Shown piece by piece: positions 9,236 to 18,829 of a stretch of 64,000 nucleotides of DNA. The position numbers were made by a program, and so were the translations under genes. Each line of letters opens with the position of its first letter. Positions within the stretch are counted from its first letter, which is position 1. Below the pieces are notes generated by a model. The model worked only from the letters and a program-made list of their open reading frames with translations, did no database searches and was not told the origin of the DNA. This stretch comes from Nitrospira sp. (GTDB taxonomy: Bacteria > Nitrospirota > Nitrospiria > Nitrospirales > UBA8639): assembly GCA_011523385.1 (NCBI GenBank), contig WTGX01000028.1, positions 1 to 64,000 of the forward strand, in the 5' to 3' direction.

Positions 9236-10156
9236 TCAGGCACCTCGACTCAGAAGCCGGCCCTTGCCGCCGGGCCATATCAACAGGAGAGGACTGGCCA
9301 CGAACACGGAGGAATACGTGCCGATGAGCACGCCCAATAACAGCGCGAGCGAAAAATCATGGAGCACTTCCCCTCCGAAGACCGTCAAGGGAACGAGCAC
9401 CAACACCACGGTCAGGGTCGTGATCAAGGTTCTGGTGAGCACTTGATTGATCCCGGCATTGATAATGTTCAGAGTGGTCTCACGTCGCCGGGCTCGAAGG
9501 TTTTCCCGAATGCGGTCGAAGACCACGACGGAGTCGGTCAGCGAGTATCCGGCCAGGGTCAATAACGCAGTCACGACCAACAAGGTGATTTCCTTGTCGA
9601 GGAGATAATAGATGCCCAGGACGGCCAATACGTCATGGAAGGTTGCAACCGCCGCGGCCACGCCAAATCGCAATTCAAAACGCGTGGCCACATAGAGAAT
9701 GATCCCGATCAGGGAAATCGTGATCGCCAGCAACGCGTCCTGTTGGAGCCGGTGCCCGATCGTCGGGCCGATTTCCGTACTGGAATCGATCACGAACTTG
9801 TTCTGGCTGAATTCCGTTTCGAATACCTCCACGATTTTTTCCGCAATTTTTTGTTCCAGCGTGTCTTCCGTTTTCACGCGAATCAGCAATTTATGGTCCT
9901 GGGTGAATTCCTGGAGTTCGGCATCCCGCAAACCATGCTTGCCAAGCGCCCGGCGGGCCTGCTCGATCCCGATCGCATTCTCAAATTTCAATTGGACGGC
10001 CGTGCCGCCGGCAAAGTCGATGCCGAGATTGGCAGCCCCGGTCCCGATCTGAACGAGAGCAATCAAGCCCAACAGGACCAGCAGGCCGGAGACACCGAAA
10101 GCGACGTGGCGTTTCCCCATGAAATCGATATTCGTTTTGCCGATGATTTCCAGCAT
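9236..10156 (-). CDS. secF: Protein translocase subunit SecF
   Basis: 306 residues, six membrane helices with the large periplasmic loop after the first. Characteristic stretches are the GIDFAGGTAVQLKF region near the N-terminus and the VVFDRIRENLR motif in the fourth helix region. With SecD it uses the proton gradient to pull secreted proteins out of the SecYEG channel. The ATG at 10156 has GAGGT five bases upstream; an in-frame TTG four codons earlier is disfavoured. It follows secD by 18 bases, in the normal yajC-secD-secF order. Confidence 0.95.
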   Translation of the reverse strand: MLEIIGKTNIDFMGKRHVAFGVSGLLVLLGLIALVQIGTGAANLGIDFAGGTAVQLKFENAIGIEQARRALGKHGLRDAELQEFTQDHKLLIRVKTEDTLEQKIAEKIVEVFETEFSQNKFVIDSSTEIGPTIGHRLQQDALLAITISLIGIILYVATRFELRFGVAAAVATFHDVLAVLGIYYLLDKEITLLVVTALLTLAGYSLTDSVVVFDRIRENLRARRRETTLNIINAGINQVLTRTLITTLTVVLVLVPLTVFGGEVLHDFSLALLLGVLIGTYSSVFVASPLLLIWPGGKGRLLSRGA

Positions 10157-10174
10157 GGTCCACCTCAAGACAGG

Positions 10175-11815
10175 CTAAATGCTCAACCGTTCCAGCTTAC
10201 GTCGATTGATGAGATCGAAGACGACTTTGGTCCCGATTAACGCGGTGAACAGGTTGATCCCAATACCCAGGCACAGGGTCACGGCAAACCCTTTGATGGG
10301 CCCGGTGCCGAATAAAAACAACGCCAATCCGGTAATCAACGTCGTGACGTGGGAGTCGACGATCGTCAAGAAGGCTTTGTCGTATCCGGCATCGACCGCC
10401 AAGCGAACGGGGCGTCCCTGTCTCAGTTCTTCCCTGATACGTTCAAAGATCAAAATATTGGAGTCCACCCCCATGCCGATCGTCAAAATGATACCCGCGA
10501 TACCCGGCAACGTCAGCGTCGCATTGAGACCGGATAACGCGCCCAACAAACAAAGGAGATTCAACACCAGGGCCGCATCGGCAATCACCCCCGACATCCG
10601 GTAATAGATCACCATGAAGATCAGCACGATCAGGCCGGCAATCAGCGTAGTCTTCAGACCTTTCTCAATGGAATCCTGTCCCAACGAAGGCCCCACGGTC
10701 AGGTCCTGTATTGTTTTCATCGGCGCGGGAAGCGCACCTGCTCGAAGAACGATGGCCAGGTCATTTGCCTCGTCCGTGGTAAAATTGCCGGTGATCTGGG
10801 CCCGCCCGCCGAGAATGGGTTCGTTAATACGAGGCGCCGAATAGACCGTGCCGTCCAGCACGATTGCCATGAACTTACCCACGTTGGCACTGGTAATCCG
10901 CCCAAATTCTTTCGCACCTTTGCTGTCGAACGTCACCCCCACGTAGACTTCGCTGAATTCCGTATAATTGACACGCGCGTCCTGCAACACGTCCCCGGTC
11001 AGCGCCGCCTCTTTTCGCACGAGATACGGCCGGCTGAAGACCGGAGGGCCGCCTTGGGAATCGGGGATGGGTTCAAACAGAATTTCTGAACTCTCGGGAA
11101 CCTTGCCGGCAAATTTCTCTTGAATACTCGCCTCATCACTGCGTTTGACTTGCACGGGCAACTCGAGTCCCGGCTGATTGTCCTCGTCGAGCATTTTGAA
11201 TTCCAGCAAGGCGGTATCCTGGATCAGGCTTTTCGCCCGCTCGGGGTCCTTGACCCCGGGAAGTTGGATCACGAGTTCCGTCCGCCCCTGGCGTTGCAGT
11301 AGCGGTTCCGTGACGCCGAATTGATCGATCCGATTTCGAATCGTCTCCAACGCCTGATTGATGGCCGCGTTCTTGATCCGATTCACTTCGCTATCGAGGA
11401 TTTCGACGACCAGGATACGACCTTCTTGCGAAACCTGAAAATACGAAGGGAATTCGTCACGAATCAATTCCGCAGTTTCTTCGACCGTTTCCTCCCTCGA
11501 CAACTCAAGCTGAACCTGGAGACTCCCGACCCGTTCAACGATGTCAAAGGCGATGTCCTTGTCGGTCAACAGATCCCGCATGGCTTTGACGGCACGGTCA
11601 ACGGCAATCTCGACGGCCCGCTCCTCTTCCACCTCCAACACCAGGTGAATGCCCCCCTGCAAGTCGAGACCGAGCGAGACGCCGCGAGGGGGAACCAGCC
11701 ACCTGACGCTCTCGGGAATCCGGTCGTACAGTCCCGGCCATGAAGGCAGAAACAAATAGAAGGACACCGCGGACAGGAACAACACCAGAAACAAGCGACC
11801 ACGAATTTTTTTCAT
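10175..11815 (-). CDS. secD: Protein translocase subunit SecD
   Basis: 546 residues with an N-terminal helix, the periplasmic P1 domain beginning GVSLGLDLQGGIHLVLEVEE, and a C-terminal block of membrane helices containing GVDSNILIFERIREE. Length is close to the usual 500-620. It works with SecF and YajC as the accessory complex of SecYEG in the inner membrane. It lies 9 bases after yajC and 18 before secF, in a tgt-yajC-secD-secF operon. Confidence 0.96.
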   Translation of the reverse strand: MKKIRGRLFLVLFLSAVSFYLFLPSWPGLYDRIPESVRWLVPPRGVSLGLDLQGGIHLVLEVEEERAVEIAVDRAVKAMRDLLTDKDIAFDIVERVGSLQVQLELSREETVEETAELIRDEFPSYFQVSQEGRILVVEILDSEVNRIKNAAINQALETIRNRIDQFGVTEPLLQRQGRTELVIQLPGVKDPERAKSLIQDTALLEFKMLDEDNQPGLELPVQVKRSDEASIQEKFAGKVPESSEILFEPIPDSQGGPPVFSRPYLVRKEAALTGDVLQDARVNYTEFSEVYVGVTFDSKGAKEFGRITSANVGKFMAIVLDGTVYSAPRINEPILGGRAQITGNFTTDEANDLAIVLRAGALPAPMKTIQDLTVGPSLGQDSIEKGLKTTLIAGLIVLIFMVIYYRMSGVIADAALVLNLLCLLGALSGLNATLTLPGIAGIILTIGMGVDSNILIFERIREELRQGRPVRLAVDAGYDKAFLTIVDSHVTTLITGLALFLFGTGPIKGFAVTLCLGIGINLFTALIGTKVVFDLINRRKLERLSI

Positions 11816-11824
11816 GCTTGTCCC

Positions 11825-12148
11825 CTACCCTTCATCTTCCGTCCGTAACCGGGAAATGTTCTCACGTTGAATCTTCACCTTCGTATTGTCATCCACTTGC
11901 ACGGTGGCGGTCTCTTTATCCAACCGGGTAATGGACCCCCAAATACCGGCAGACGTGATAATCTTATCGCCCTTCTTCAACTTGGTTAACATCTCCTTGT
12001 GCTGTTTTTGTTTCCTTTGCTGCGGCAGGATCAACAAAAAATAAAACACCACGAAAATCAAAATGAACGGCACCAGAGAAAAGAGCCCCGCCGCTCCCTC
12101 CGGCGCCCCTCCCTGTGCCCAGGCTATCGAGCCGATCTCCATGCCCAT
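11825..12148 (-). CDS. yajC: Preprotein translocase accessory subunit YajC
   Basis: 107 residues: one membrane helix (PFILIFVVFYFLLILPQQRK) followed by the cytoplasmic YajC domain (MLTKLKKGDKIITSAGIWG). It associates with SecDF. The gene starts directly after the tgt stop codon, with no gap, and precedes secD, which is the common bacterial arrangement. Confidence 0.95.
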   Translation of the reverse strand: MGMEIGSIAWAQGGAPEGAAGLFSLVPFILIFVVFYFLLILPQQRKQKQHKEMLTKLKKGDKIITSAGIWGSITRLDKETATVQVDDNTKVKIQRENISRLRTEDEG

Positions 12149-13333
12149 TTACCCATCCTTTCCGCTTGTTGATCCCTCGGCCACAGCCGTGGCGCCGGCC
12201 GGTTCTGCATACGCGGCACTCTTTTCATACTCACGGCGTTGTTCATAGAAGGCCCGGCGAAATGCCGGAAAGATGCCGTCTTGAATCGCTGAACGCATCG
12301 CATCCATGAGCGTTCGATAATACCAAAGATTGTGAATCGTGTTGAGTCGCACCCCCAACATTTCATTGGATAGATACAGATGCCGCAAATAGGCCCGGGA
12401 ATACTTCCGGCAGACCGGACATTCGCACTGCGCATCAATCGGGCCATCATCCTTCGCATATTGCGCATGTTTGATCAAAACCCGTCCTTGAGTCGTGAAC
12501 AACCATCCCGTCCGCCCATGACGAGACGGAATCACGCAGTCAAACATATCCACTCCGCGCATGACGCCTTCGACAAGGTCTTCGGGAAGACCGACACCCA
12601 TCAGGTAACGAGGGTGGGAGGGAGGCAGTTCGTCAACCGAAACTTCAAGCATGGCCAGCAAGGCAGGCTTATCTTCTCCCAACGATAGCCCACCGATGGC
12701 GTACCCATCAAATCCGATCTCAACCAACTCGCGAACGGACTGCCGGCGCAAATCGGCATCCAGCGCTCCTTGCACGATACCGAACAGCGCCTGTCGCCGA
12801 TCACGTGCAGCCACGACACACCGTTTCGCCCATGCCGTAGTCCGCGTAACCGCGATCCTGGCCTGCTCGTTTGAACATGGATGTGGCGGGCATTCGTCCA
12901 ACGTCATCATCACATCCGAGCCCAGGGCCATTTGAATTTCCATGCACAACTCGGGCGTGAGATGATGCAGAGACCCGTCCAAATGCGACCTGAAGGAAAT
13001 CCCGTCATCCGTGATCTTCCGCAGGTCCGCAAGGCTGACCAACTGAAAGCCTCCGCTGTCCGTTAAAATCGACCCGTTCCATGCCGTAAACCCGTGAAGC
13101 CCGCCTTGCTCCTGAATGAGCCGATGGCCGGGTCGCAAATACAAATGATAGGCGTTGCTCAGCATCAACCCGAAGCCCAATTCCCGCAGTTCATCGGGCG
13201 CCATGCCCTTCACCGTGCCCAGCGTGCCGACGGGCATGAATGCCGGCGTGTCGACGGCGCCGTGAGGGGTGGACAGCACCGCGGCACGGGCCGCGCATTG
13301 CGGGTCACGCTGGACAACTGAAAAGGTTATCAA
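12149..13333 (-). CDS. tgt: Queuine tRNA-ribosyltransferase
   Basis: About 394 residues. The enzyme exchanges guanine at position 34 of GUN-anticodon tRNAs for preQ1, the committed step of queuosine insertion. Visible signatures are TPAFMPVGTLGTVKG near the N-terminus, ILTDSGGFQLVSL with the catalytic-region aspartate, and the zinc-binding C-terminal motif CECPVCRKYSR followed by LYLSNEMLGVRLNTIHN. The reading frame has no ATG at its beginning; I chose the TTG at 13333, which has AAGGA nine bases upstream, over a TTG three codons earlier. queF at 63249 encodes the reductase that makes its preQ1 substrate. Confidence 0.95.
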   Translation of the reverse strand: MITFSVVQRDPQCAARAAVLSTPHGAVDTPAFMPVGTLGTVKGMAPDELRELGFGLMLSNAYHLYLRPGHRLIQEQGGLHGFTAWNGSILTDSGGFQLVSLADLRKITDDGISFRSHLDGSLHHLTPELCMEIQMALGSDVMMTLDECPPHPCSNEQARIAVTRTTAWAKRCVVAARDRRQALFGIVQGALDADLRRQSVRELVEIGFDGYAIGGLSLGEDKPALLAMLEVSVDELPPSHPRYLMGVGLPEDLVEGVMRGVDMFDCVIPSRHGRTGWLFTTQGRVLIKHAQYAKDDGPIDAQCECPVCRKYSRAYLRHLYLSNEMLGVRLNTIHNLWYYRTLMDAMRSAIQDGIFPAFRRAFYEQRREYEKSAAYAEPAGATAVAEGSTSGKDG

Positions 13334-13345
13334 TTGGAACAATCC

Positions 13346-15097
13346 TTACATTCTCTCCGGGGCGCTGACGCCCAATAACCCGAGTCCGTTTTTGATCACC
13401 GTTTGAACCTGTTTCAACAAGACCAATCTGGCCATGGTCAGTTCCTTGGACAAGTCTTCACGAACCGATTCACTCGGTTCTCCATCTTCATCGGCTTCAT
13501 CTTCCTTGACGCCATCGCTCCTGGGCGGAAGAACGCGATGCTTGTAATAGAAAACGTGGAGCAACCCTGCAAGTTCTTGAAGATAGAACGTGATGCGATG
13601 AGGCTCCAAGGCCTTGGCACTCGCTTCAAGCAACCCGGGGAAACTCGACAACTGCTTCACCAGCCGAAGCTCTTCCGGCTGAACCAGCGCGGCCAACGGC
13701 GCATCGCCGACCGGCAGTACGGGAAACCCTCGTTCGCGGGCCGTCCTGAACAAGCTGGCCAGTCGCGCGTGGGCATATTGAACGTAATAGACGGGATTTT
13801 CCGAAGACTGTTTTTTTGCCAACTCAAGATCGAATTCAAGATGCGTATCCGAACGACGCATCAGAAAAAAAAACTTGGCGGCATCGGCCCCTACTTCATC
13901 GACCACGTCCTGTAGCGTGATAAATTCGCCCGCCCGTTTGGACATCTCGACTTTTTCCCCGCCCCGCAATAACCGCACCATCTGGACCAAAACCACCTGC
14001 AACCTATCGTCGCCGTAGCCAAAGGCTTTGACCGCGGCTTTCATGCGCGGGACGTAACCATGATGATCCGCACCCCAAATGTTAATCAACCATTCGTAGC
14101 CCCGCTGCAACTTATCGAAATGGTAAGCGATATCCGAAGCCAAGTAGGTATAGTCACCATCCTGCTTGCGAACCACACGGTCTTTTTCATCCTGAAATTC
14201 AGAAGACCGGAACCACGTTGCTTCGTCACGTATAAACACCAGGTCACGCTGTTCGAGAGCCTGCAAAGCCGCCTCGATTTTCCCCGCAGAAAACAACGAG
14301 GCCTCGCTGTACCAGGTCTCGAACTTCACCCCGAATCGCTCAAGATCATCTTTGATGGCTTGTACGAGTTGCTCAGATGCCCATTGCCCGCATTCCCTGC
14401 GAGCAGCGTCACTGGCCAAGGTCAAGATTTCCGGGCCTTTTTCCCGATTCAACGCTTGCGCCAGGATTTTGACGTAGTCTCCATGGTAACCGTCCTCGGG
14501 AAACGAAAACTCACGGCCATGCAGTTCCAGATACCGTGCGTACACGGAACCGGCCAACAGTTTCATTTGGCGACCCGCGTCATTGATATAATATTCCTTG
14601 TCGACTTCATACCCTGCGGCTCGCAGCAATCTTGCCAAAGCCTCACCCAGCGCGGCTCCGCGCCCATGTCCCATGTGTAGGGGGCCCGTAGGATTCGCAC
14701 TGACAAATTCCAAAAGAACTCGCTGCCCTTGTCCCGCCGTGCCGTGGCCGTAACGGGCGCCTGTCCGCTCGATCTCTTCGAGTACCGAAAACCAACAGTC
14801 CTGCCGAAGCGTAAAATTCAAGAATCCGGGCGGGGCTACCGACACCTTTTCCAAAAGAGGACACGAGGTCCGGAGTTGATCCGCAATCACTTGAGCCACT
14901 TCCAACGGCGGACGCTTCTCTTCTTTCGCCATGCTCATGGCCACGTTCGAGGACAAATCACCCCATTCCTCCCGCTTGGGAAAATCAATCACGGGCTCGG
15001 GAAAATTCGTTGATTGCAAGGCTCCGCGTTTCCTTGCCTCCAACAAGGCACTCGTAATGGCAGAGGCAACCTGTTCTTGAACGATTCCGACAGACAT
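13346..15097 (-). CDS. argS: Arginine-tRNA ligase
   Basis: 583 residues, class I synthetase. The HIGH signature appears as HMGHG near residue 140 (GPLHMGHGRGAALGEALARL) and the KMSKS region as VEMSKRAGEF near 382, with the DALR anticodon-binding domain at the C-terminus. The open frame extends to 15217, but the family N-terminus aligns with the ATG at 15097 (MSVGIVQEQV). It is followed 12 bases later by tgt and preceded by mobA. Confidence 0.95.
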   Translation of the reverse strand: MSVGIVQEQVASAITSALLEARKRGALQSTNFPEPVIDFPKREEWGDLSSNVAMSMAKEEKRPPLEVAQVIADQLRTSCPLLEKVSVAPPGFLNFTLRQDCWFSVLEEIERTGARYGHGTAGQGQRVLLEFVSANPTGPLHMGHGRGAALGEALARLLRAAGYEVDKEYYINDAGRQMKLLAGSVYARYLELHGREFSFPEDGYHGDYVKILAQALNREKGPEILTLASDAARRECGQWASEQLVQAIKDDLERFGVKFETWYSEASLFSAGKIEAALQALEQRDLVFIRDEATWFRSSEFQDEKDRVVRKQDGDYTYLASDIAYHFDKLQRGYEWLINIWGADHHGYVPRMKAAVKAFGYGDDRLQVVLVQMVRLLRGGEKVEMSKRAGEFITLQDVVDEVGADAAKFFFLMRRSDTHLEFDLELAKKQSSENPVYYVQYAHARLASLFRTARERGFPVLPVGDAPLAALVQPEELRLVKQLSSFPGLLEASAKALEPHRITFYLQELAGLLHVFYYKHRVLPPRSDGVKEDEADEDGEPSESVREDLSKELTMARLVLLKQVQTVIKNGLGLLGVSAPERM

Positions 15098-15226
15098 GCT
15101 GGTATCGAAAAATAAGTGGGAACTCAGGGAGAAGAGGATTCGGAATTTAACACAGGCTTTCCGGGCCTCGCAAGCAAAGGATGGGCTGGAGTCGTGGCCA
15201 TTCGATGCATTCCCCATGCACGGGAA

Positions 15227-15832
15227 CTAGCCGGGACTGATTTTGTTCGCAAGCTCAAGGTCGGCCGGTGAATTCACATTCAGAAAGGAAAGCAATTGGG
15301 GATCCACACGCTTAATCTCCGTCTCGGGAACACGATGCACGGTCAGTCCCGGCTTGTCCGCAATGTTTTGAAGACGGAGGTCTCGAGCATCGATCATGTC
15401 CTTCAAAACCGGCAGGCACTGTTTTGAATACAGCCCGTGCAGAGGCTGAAGCCCGGAGACCAACTGCGCCACGACAATATCCGTTGCATCGATCTTCTGC
15501 AGAAAAAGCCCAATGACGGCCGGATTGATGAACGGCATATCACAGGCTACAACGAATACACGCGAATAGCGGGAATGGTACAGACCGGTATACAGCCCCC
15601 CTACCGCAGCGCAGTCAGGTATAAGATCCGTCACGATTCGTATTCTATCGTCCTGTCTCGAAATATCCTCTTCAGCCAAGACCAAGAGCACTTCGGGGAA
15701 AAGCTCCAGTAGAACGGAAGTGACCCTATCCAGGAGCGGTTTGCCGTGAACGGACAGATGGCGTTTGTCCATCCCCATTCTTTTGCTCTTCCCGCCGGCT
15801 AACACCACACCTGAAACTTCTCCAATCATCAT
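15227..15832 (-). CDS. mobA: Molybdenum cofactor guanylyltransferase
   Basis: 201 residues. The N-terminal nucleotide-binding signature VVLAGGKSKRMGMDK is typical of MobA, which attaches GMP to molybdopterin to give the guanine dinucleotide cofactor of DMSO-reductase-family enzymes. The stretch VFVVACDMPFINPAVIGLF carries the metal-binding aspartate region. Two adjacent ATG codons (15832 and 15829) are possible starts. The presence of this gene fits with the TorD-like chaperone and with a bis-MGD enzyme such as nitrite oxidoreductase elsewhere in the genome. Confidence 0.88.
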   Translation of the reverse strand: MMIGEVSGVVLAGGKSKRMGMDKRHLSVHGKPLLDRVTSVLLELFPEVLLVLAEEDISRQDDRIRIVTDLIPDCAAVGGLYTGLYHSRYSRVFVVACDMPFINPAVIGLFLQKIDATDIVVAQLVSGLQPLHGLYSKQCLPVLKDMIDARDLRLQNIADKPGLTVHRVPETEIKRVDPQLLSFLNVNSPADLELANKISPG

Positions 15833-15910
15833 TCACACCTTCTTTTTTCTCTGTAGCCTTGGTCTCGCATATGGCCCGGAACTGCCTCTTCCTGAGAAGA
15901 AAGTCAAGCA

Positions 15911-15943
15911 ATAAAAAAAGGGGGTGGACGCCAGTCCACCCCC
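15911..15943 (-). terminator. Rho-independent terminator of the cytochrome/bd-like oxidase operon
   Basis: A perfect ten-base-pair stem (arms 15920-15929 and 15934-15943, loop of four) is followed in the minus direction by a run of seven T. It lies about 30 bases after the stop of the NxrC-like cytochrome gene and separates that operon from mobA. Confidence 0.85.
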
Positions 15944-15973
15944 TTCCTTGTTCTATTTATCAGGTCCGTGTGC

Positions 15974-17800
15974 TTAGGCTTGGCCTTTTTCCTTCCTCCG
16001 GTTGGCACGGCGGCCCAGCACCCAGCCTTCGATAATCACGATCCCTACCGTGATCAAGCCAGGATACACGTACGTGGTCAATGGAATCTGCGGCTCCATC
16101 ACCAGATAATAGAAGGCCGACACCGCCATCTTGCGGCCCACGTCCCCATTGTGCCCGTCCCATGCAAAAAACACCATCGGGATGTATTTGCCAGGCTCCA
16201 GGTACGCCACTTCTTCGTAGTCGCCTTTGATCGGCCGCTTGATAATCACGGTCCACCGGCCATTGGCCCACTCCGCTTTCACGACCTCCACTTCTTCCAT
16301 GAAGTCCAACTCGGTGAGGTCCTGATCCCAGCCCGTGCCTTCATACACACCCAAGGTCCCATCCGCCGTCCATTTCGTCAAATCCACGGCAAACCTCTCG
16401 TCTCCCCAGAAGTAACGCGGCTTCCGCGGGGCCGGCAGCTCCTGCCACTTGACCGGGAATTGGAACGCCACCCCGTCGTTGTACACGGTATAGCCGTCTT
16501 TTTGCTTGGCCGCAATCGATTCCTGATGGAACGGATCTTCGGCAAACGTCGTACCCTGTGGGGCCTGTTCCTCAACGCCATAGTCCCCCAGGTTCACTTC
16601 CGTGGGATCCCAGTCCACTTCATCTTCCTGAATACTCTTGGTCCGGTCATCCCATCGGAACATGAATTCGATGTGCGTTTCGTTATACAGCGCTTGCACC
16701 CACATGTCGTCGATTCGGTTCACGAAGTTCCGGGGTTTGTGCGTGATCTGGCCTCCCATGGCCAACCACCGCCGGGGAATCAGCTTCCACCGCTCGTCAT
16801 TTTCATCCGTAGGGAGATCCCCCTCCACGAACTTGGACGGAATCACGAAGTTACTCTTCGGTTTGTCCGTCAGCGGGTCGATCGGCAAGGGCGACGCCGC
16901 GGAGAAGGCCTGCGCTGTTTCATCGCTCACCTGCCCTTGCGGCGCGGGAATCTCATGCTCACGTTCACAGAGGGAGTTGACGTAGTTGGCAATGTCCCAC
17001 CGCTCATCCACGCTGGTATTGTCGGCAAACGACGGCATCGGCGTTCCGTTCAGCCCCGTGGAGAAGGTCCGGAAGATGTTCCTGACGTTGTACGGGTCCT
17101 GCCGGCTGCCCCGGAAGTTCCAGCATTTGTGCCAGTCCGCCGGTTGAATGCTGAATCCCCAGTCATCCTTCAGGTTGAACGCATTCCCGTCCCCCCGGCC
17201 TTCCAGTCCGTGACATTCGATGCATTTCTTTTCCACCACCAATTCTGAACCCCGCTTAATGGACTCCGGCGTGTTCTGTTTCGGGGTGAGCTGGTCCAAC
17301 TGCAACACAAACAATTCTTCGAATTCTTCATCCTGCCACGACCGGTCCTCGACCAGTTGGGTCGTCACGAAGGCCAACACGTCTTTTCGTTGCTGTTCCG
17401 TAAGAATGCCTTCCCAGGACGGCATGGCGGAGCCCGGCAGGCCGTGCGTGACCGTTTGGAGGAGGTCCAGGTCGATCAGGGGCAACTGCCCGCTGGCCGT
17501 GTGCCGGATCTTAAAGGTGCCCGCGTTGAAGTTCCTCGGTCGCGGCCACAACCGCACCGCGCCCGGCCCGTCCCCGGCCCCTCCCACTCCGTGACACCAC
17601 ACGCATTTGGTAAAGTACACCCGTTTTCCCGCTTCAATCTGCTCAGCCGGCGGGGGCGACGGCAGGCCTTGCTGTTTGAAGCCTTCCGGGAGATCTTCCT
17701 GGGCTCCGCTACTCAGGGGGAGCCCCAGCCCCAGCAGGACACTCACGCTCAAGCACACACCCCACCGGGCCAAGTTCCTTCCATATCTGCTCTTACTCAT
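15974..17800 (-). CDS. Di-haem cytochrome c with ethylbenzene-dehydrogenase-like haem domain (NxrC-like)
   Basis: 608 residues. A signal peptide precedes two cytochrome c domains with CVWCH near 65 and CIECH near 191. Residues about 320-570 resemble the haem-b-binding gamma subunit domain of ethylbenzene dehydrogenase and related DMSO-reductase-family enzymes. A C-terminal membrane helix (near 577-595) anchors it. A protein like this would pass electrons in the periplasm from a molybdoenzyme or donor cytochrome to an oxidase. It is the last gene of an operon with two other cytochromes and a bd-like oxidase. The ATG at 17800 has GGAG seven bases upstream; the open frame begins 20 codons earlier. 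NxrC is the closest role I can name, but this is inference. Confidence 0.8.
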   Translation of the reverse strand: MSKSRYGRNLARWGVCLSVSVLLGLGLPLSSGAQEDLPEGFKQQGLPSPPPAEQIEAGKRVYFTKCVWCHGVGGAGDGPGAVRLWPRPRNFNAGTFKIRHTASGQLPLIDLDLLQTVTHGLPGSAMPSWEGILTEQQRKDVLAFVTTQLVEDRSWQDEEFEELFVLQLDQLTPKQNTPESIKRGSELVVEKKCIECHGLEGRGDGNAFNLKDDWGFSIQPADWHKCWNFRGSRQDPYNVRNIFRTFSTGLNGTPMPSFADNTSVDERWDIANYVNSLCEREHEIPAPQGQVSDETAQAFSAASPLPIDPLTDKPKSNFVIPSKFVEGDLPTDENDERWKLIPRRWLAMGGQITHKPRNFVNRIDDMWVQALYNETHIEFMFRWDDRTKSIQEDEVDWDPTEVNLGDYGVEEQAPQGTTFAEDPFHQESIAAKQKDGYTVYNDGVAFQFPVKWQELPAPRKPRYFWGDERFAVDLTKWTADGTLGVYEGTGWDQDLTELDFMEEVEVVKAEWANGRWTVIIKRPIKGDYEEVAYLEPGKYIPMVFFAWDGHNGDVGRKMAVSAFYYLVMEPQIPLTTYVYPGLITVGIVIIEGWVLGRRANRRKEKGQA

Positions 17801-17823
17801 GGCTCGTCTCCGCTCCTCTTCTC

Positions 17824-18789
17824 TTAATCCCAGGTCCGGGGATAGTAGCCCGTGTGCCAATATTCGAACATCACGACTTTCCAGATTTCATCCACGGTCA
17901 GGTGCTGCTCCCACGGCGGCATCACCGAGGCCCAGGGGAAACCTTCCCCAGGCAGCCCGATCCCGCCTTTCGAGACCCGCCAGAACACAAACGTTTCCTG
18001 TAGCTGCGCAATCGTCCCCGCGTCCGTGAAGTTCGCCGGAATCGGGTTGAAGGCGTACGCCCACAGGCCACGCCCGTTCAGGTTGTCCCCGTGACAGAAG
18101 TGGCAGTTCTGAAAGAAGATCTCGCCCCCTTCCCGCACGTACTTGGTATAGCCTTCGGCATTGGGGTCCCACGGGTTGTAATTCGGGTCGTTGACGTCTT
18201 TCATCAACCGCCCCATGGCCTGCTCCACGATTCGCGCATCCGTGTATGCCTGATCGTATTTCCCCTCGTTGTTCACCCGATAGGGATTTTCCACCACTTG
18301 CAACACAAAGGTCTTGCCATGCACCTTCGTGGTGGCCGGCGGCGCCGGATGCACAGTGCGCAACTCGATGGGTTCTTCAAAACTGGGCAGGAACGAGGTA
18401 TACGCAAACCCACCCAACGCCAGCGGAATCACGATCAAGGACACGGTGCGGACCGCCTTGTGAAACCCGCTGATCCCGTCCATCACGTTCATCACCGGCC
18501 GTTTGAACTCCTGCCACGCGTCTTCCGACCCCGACACCCACATGAAAATCCCGCAGGCCGACACCGTGCCGTAAATCGCCCGCACGCTGAACGGAATGGG
18601 CGGATAAATGCGGTATTTCAAATAGAGCTGGATGTAGATCCACACGCCCACTCCCGCCCAAAACTTGGGAATGCCCATGCCAGCACGATTCAGCGTCCAG
18701 TTGAGCAGCGCAAATACGAGAATCGAACCGGCCAACTCCGAAATCATCTGCATCGGCATGTAGCCTTCGACTAACTTTAACCAGGTCAT
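17824..18789 (-). CDS. Membrane-anchored mono-haem cytochrome c
   Basis: 321 residues. The N-terminal third holds two or three membrane helices (residues about 15-90 and again near 115-135), then a periplasmic cytochrome c domain with one haem site, CHFCH near 228, and a likely Met ligand in ASVMPPWEQHLT. It starts with ATG after AGGAG. It follows the larger two-haem cytochrome gene by 40 bases and precedes the NxrC-like gene by 23, so the three form one electron-transfer unit with the bd-like oxidase. Probable role: electron entry to that oxidase from periplasmic carriers. Confidence 0.85.
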   Translation of the reverse strand: MTWLKLVEGYMPMQMISELAGSILVFALLNWTLNRAGMGIPKFWAGVGVWIYIQLYLKYRIYPPIPFSVRAIYGTVSACGIFMWVSGSEDAWQEFKRPVMNVMDGISGFHKAVRTVSLIVIPLALGGFAYTSFLPSFEEPIELRTVHPAPPATTKVHGKTFVLQVVENPYRVNNEGKYDQAYTDARIVEQAMGRLMKDVNDPNYNPWDPNAEGYTKYVREGGEIFFQNCHFCHGDNLNGRGLWAYAFNPIPANFTDAGTIAQLQETFVFWRVSKGGIGLPGEGFPWASVMPPWEQHLTVDEIWKVVMFEYWHTGYYPRTWD

Positions 18790-18829
18790 CGTATTAAACT
18801 CCTGTTTTCTGAATCACAGAGTTTCAGGA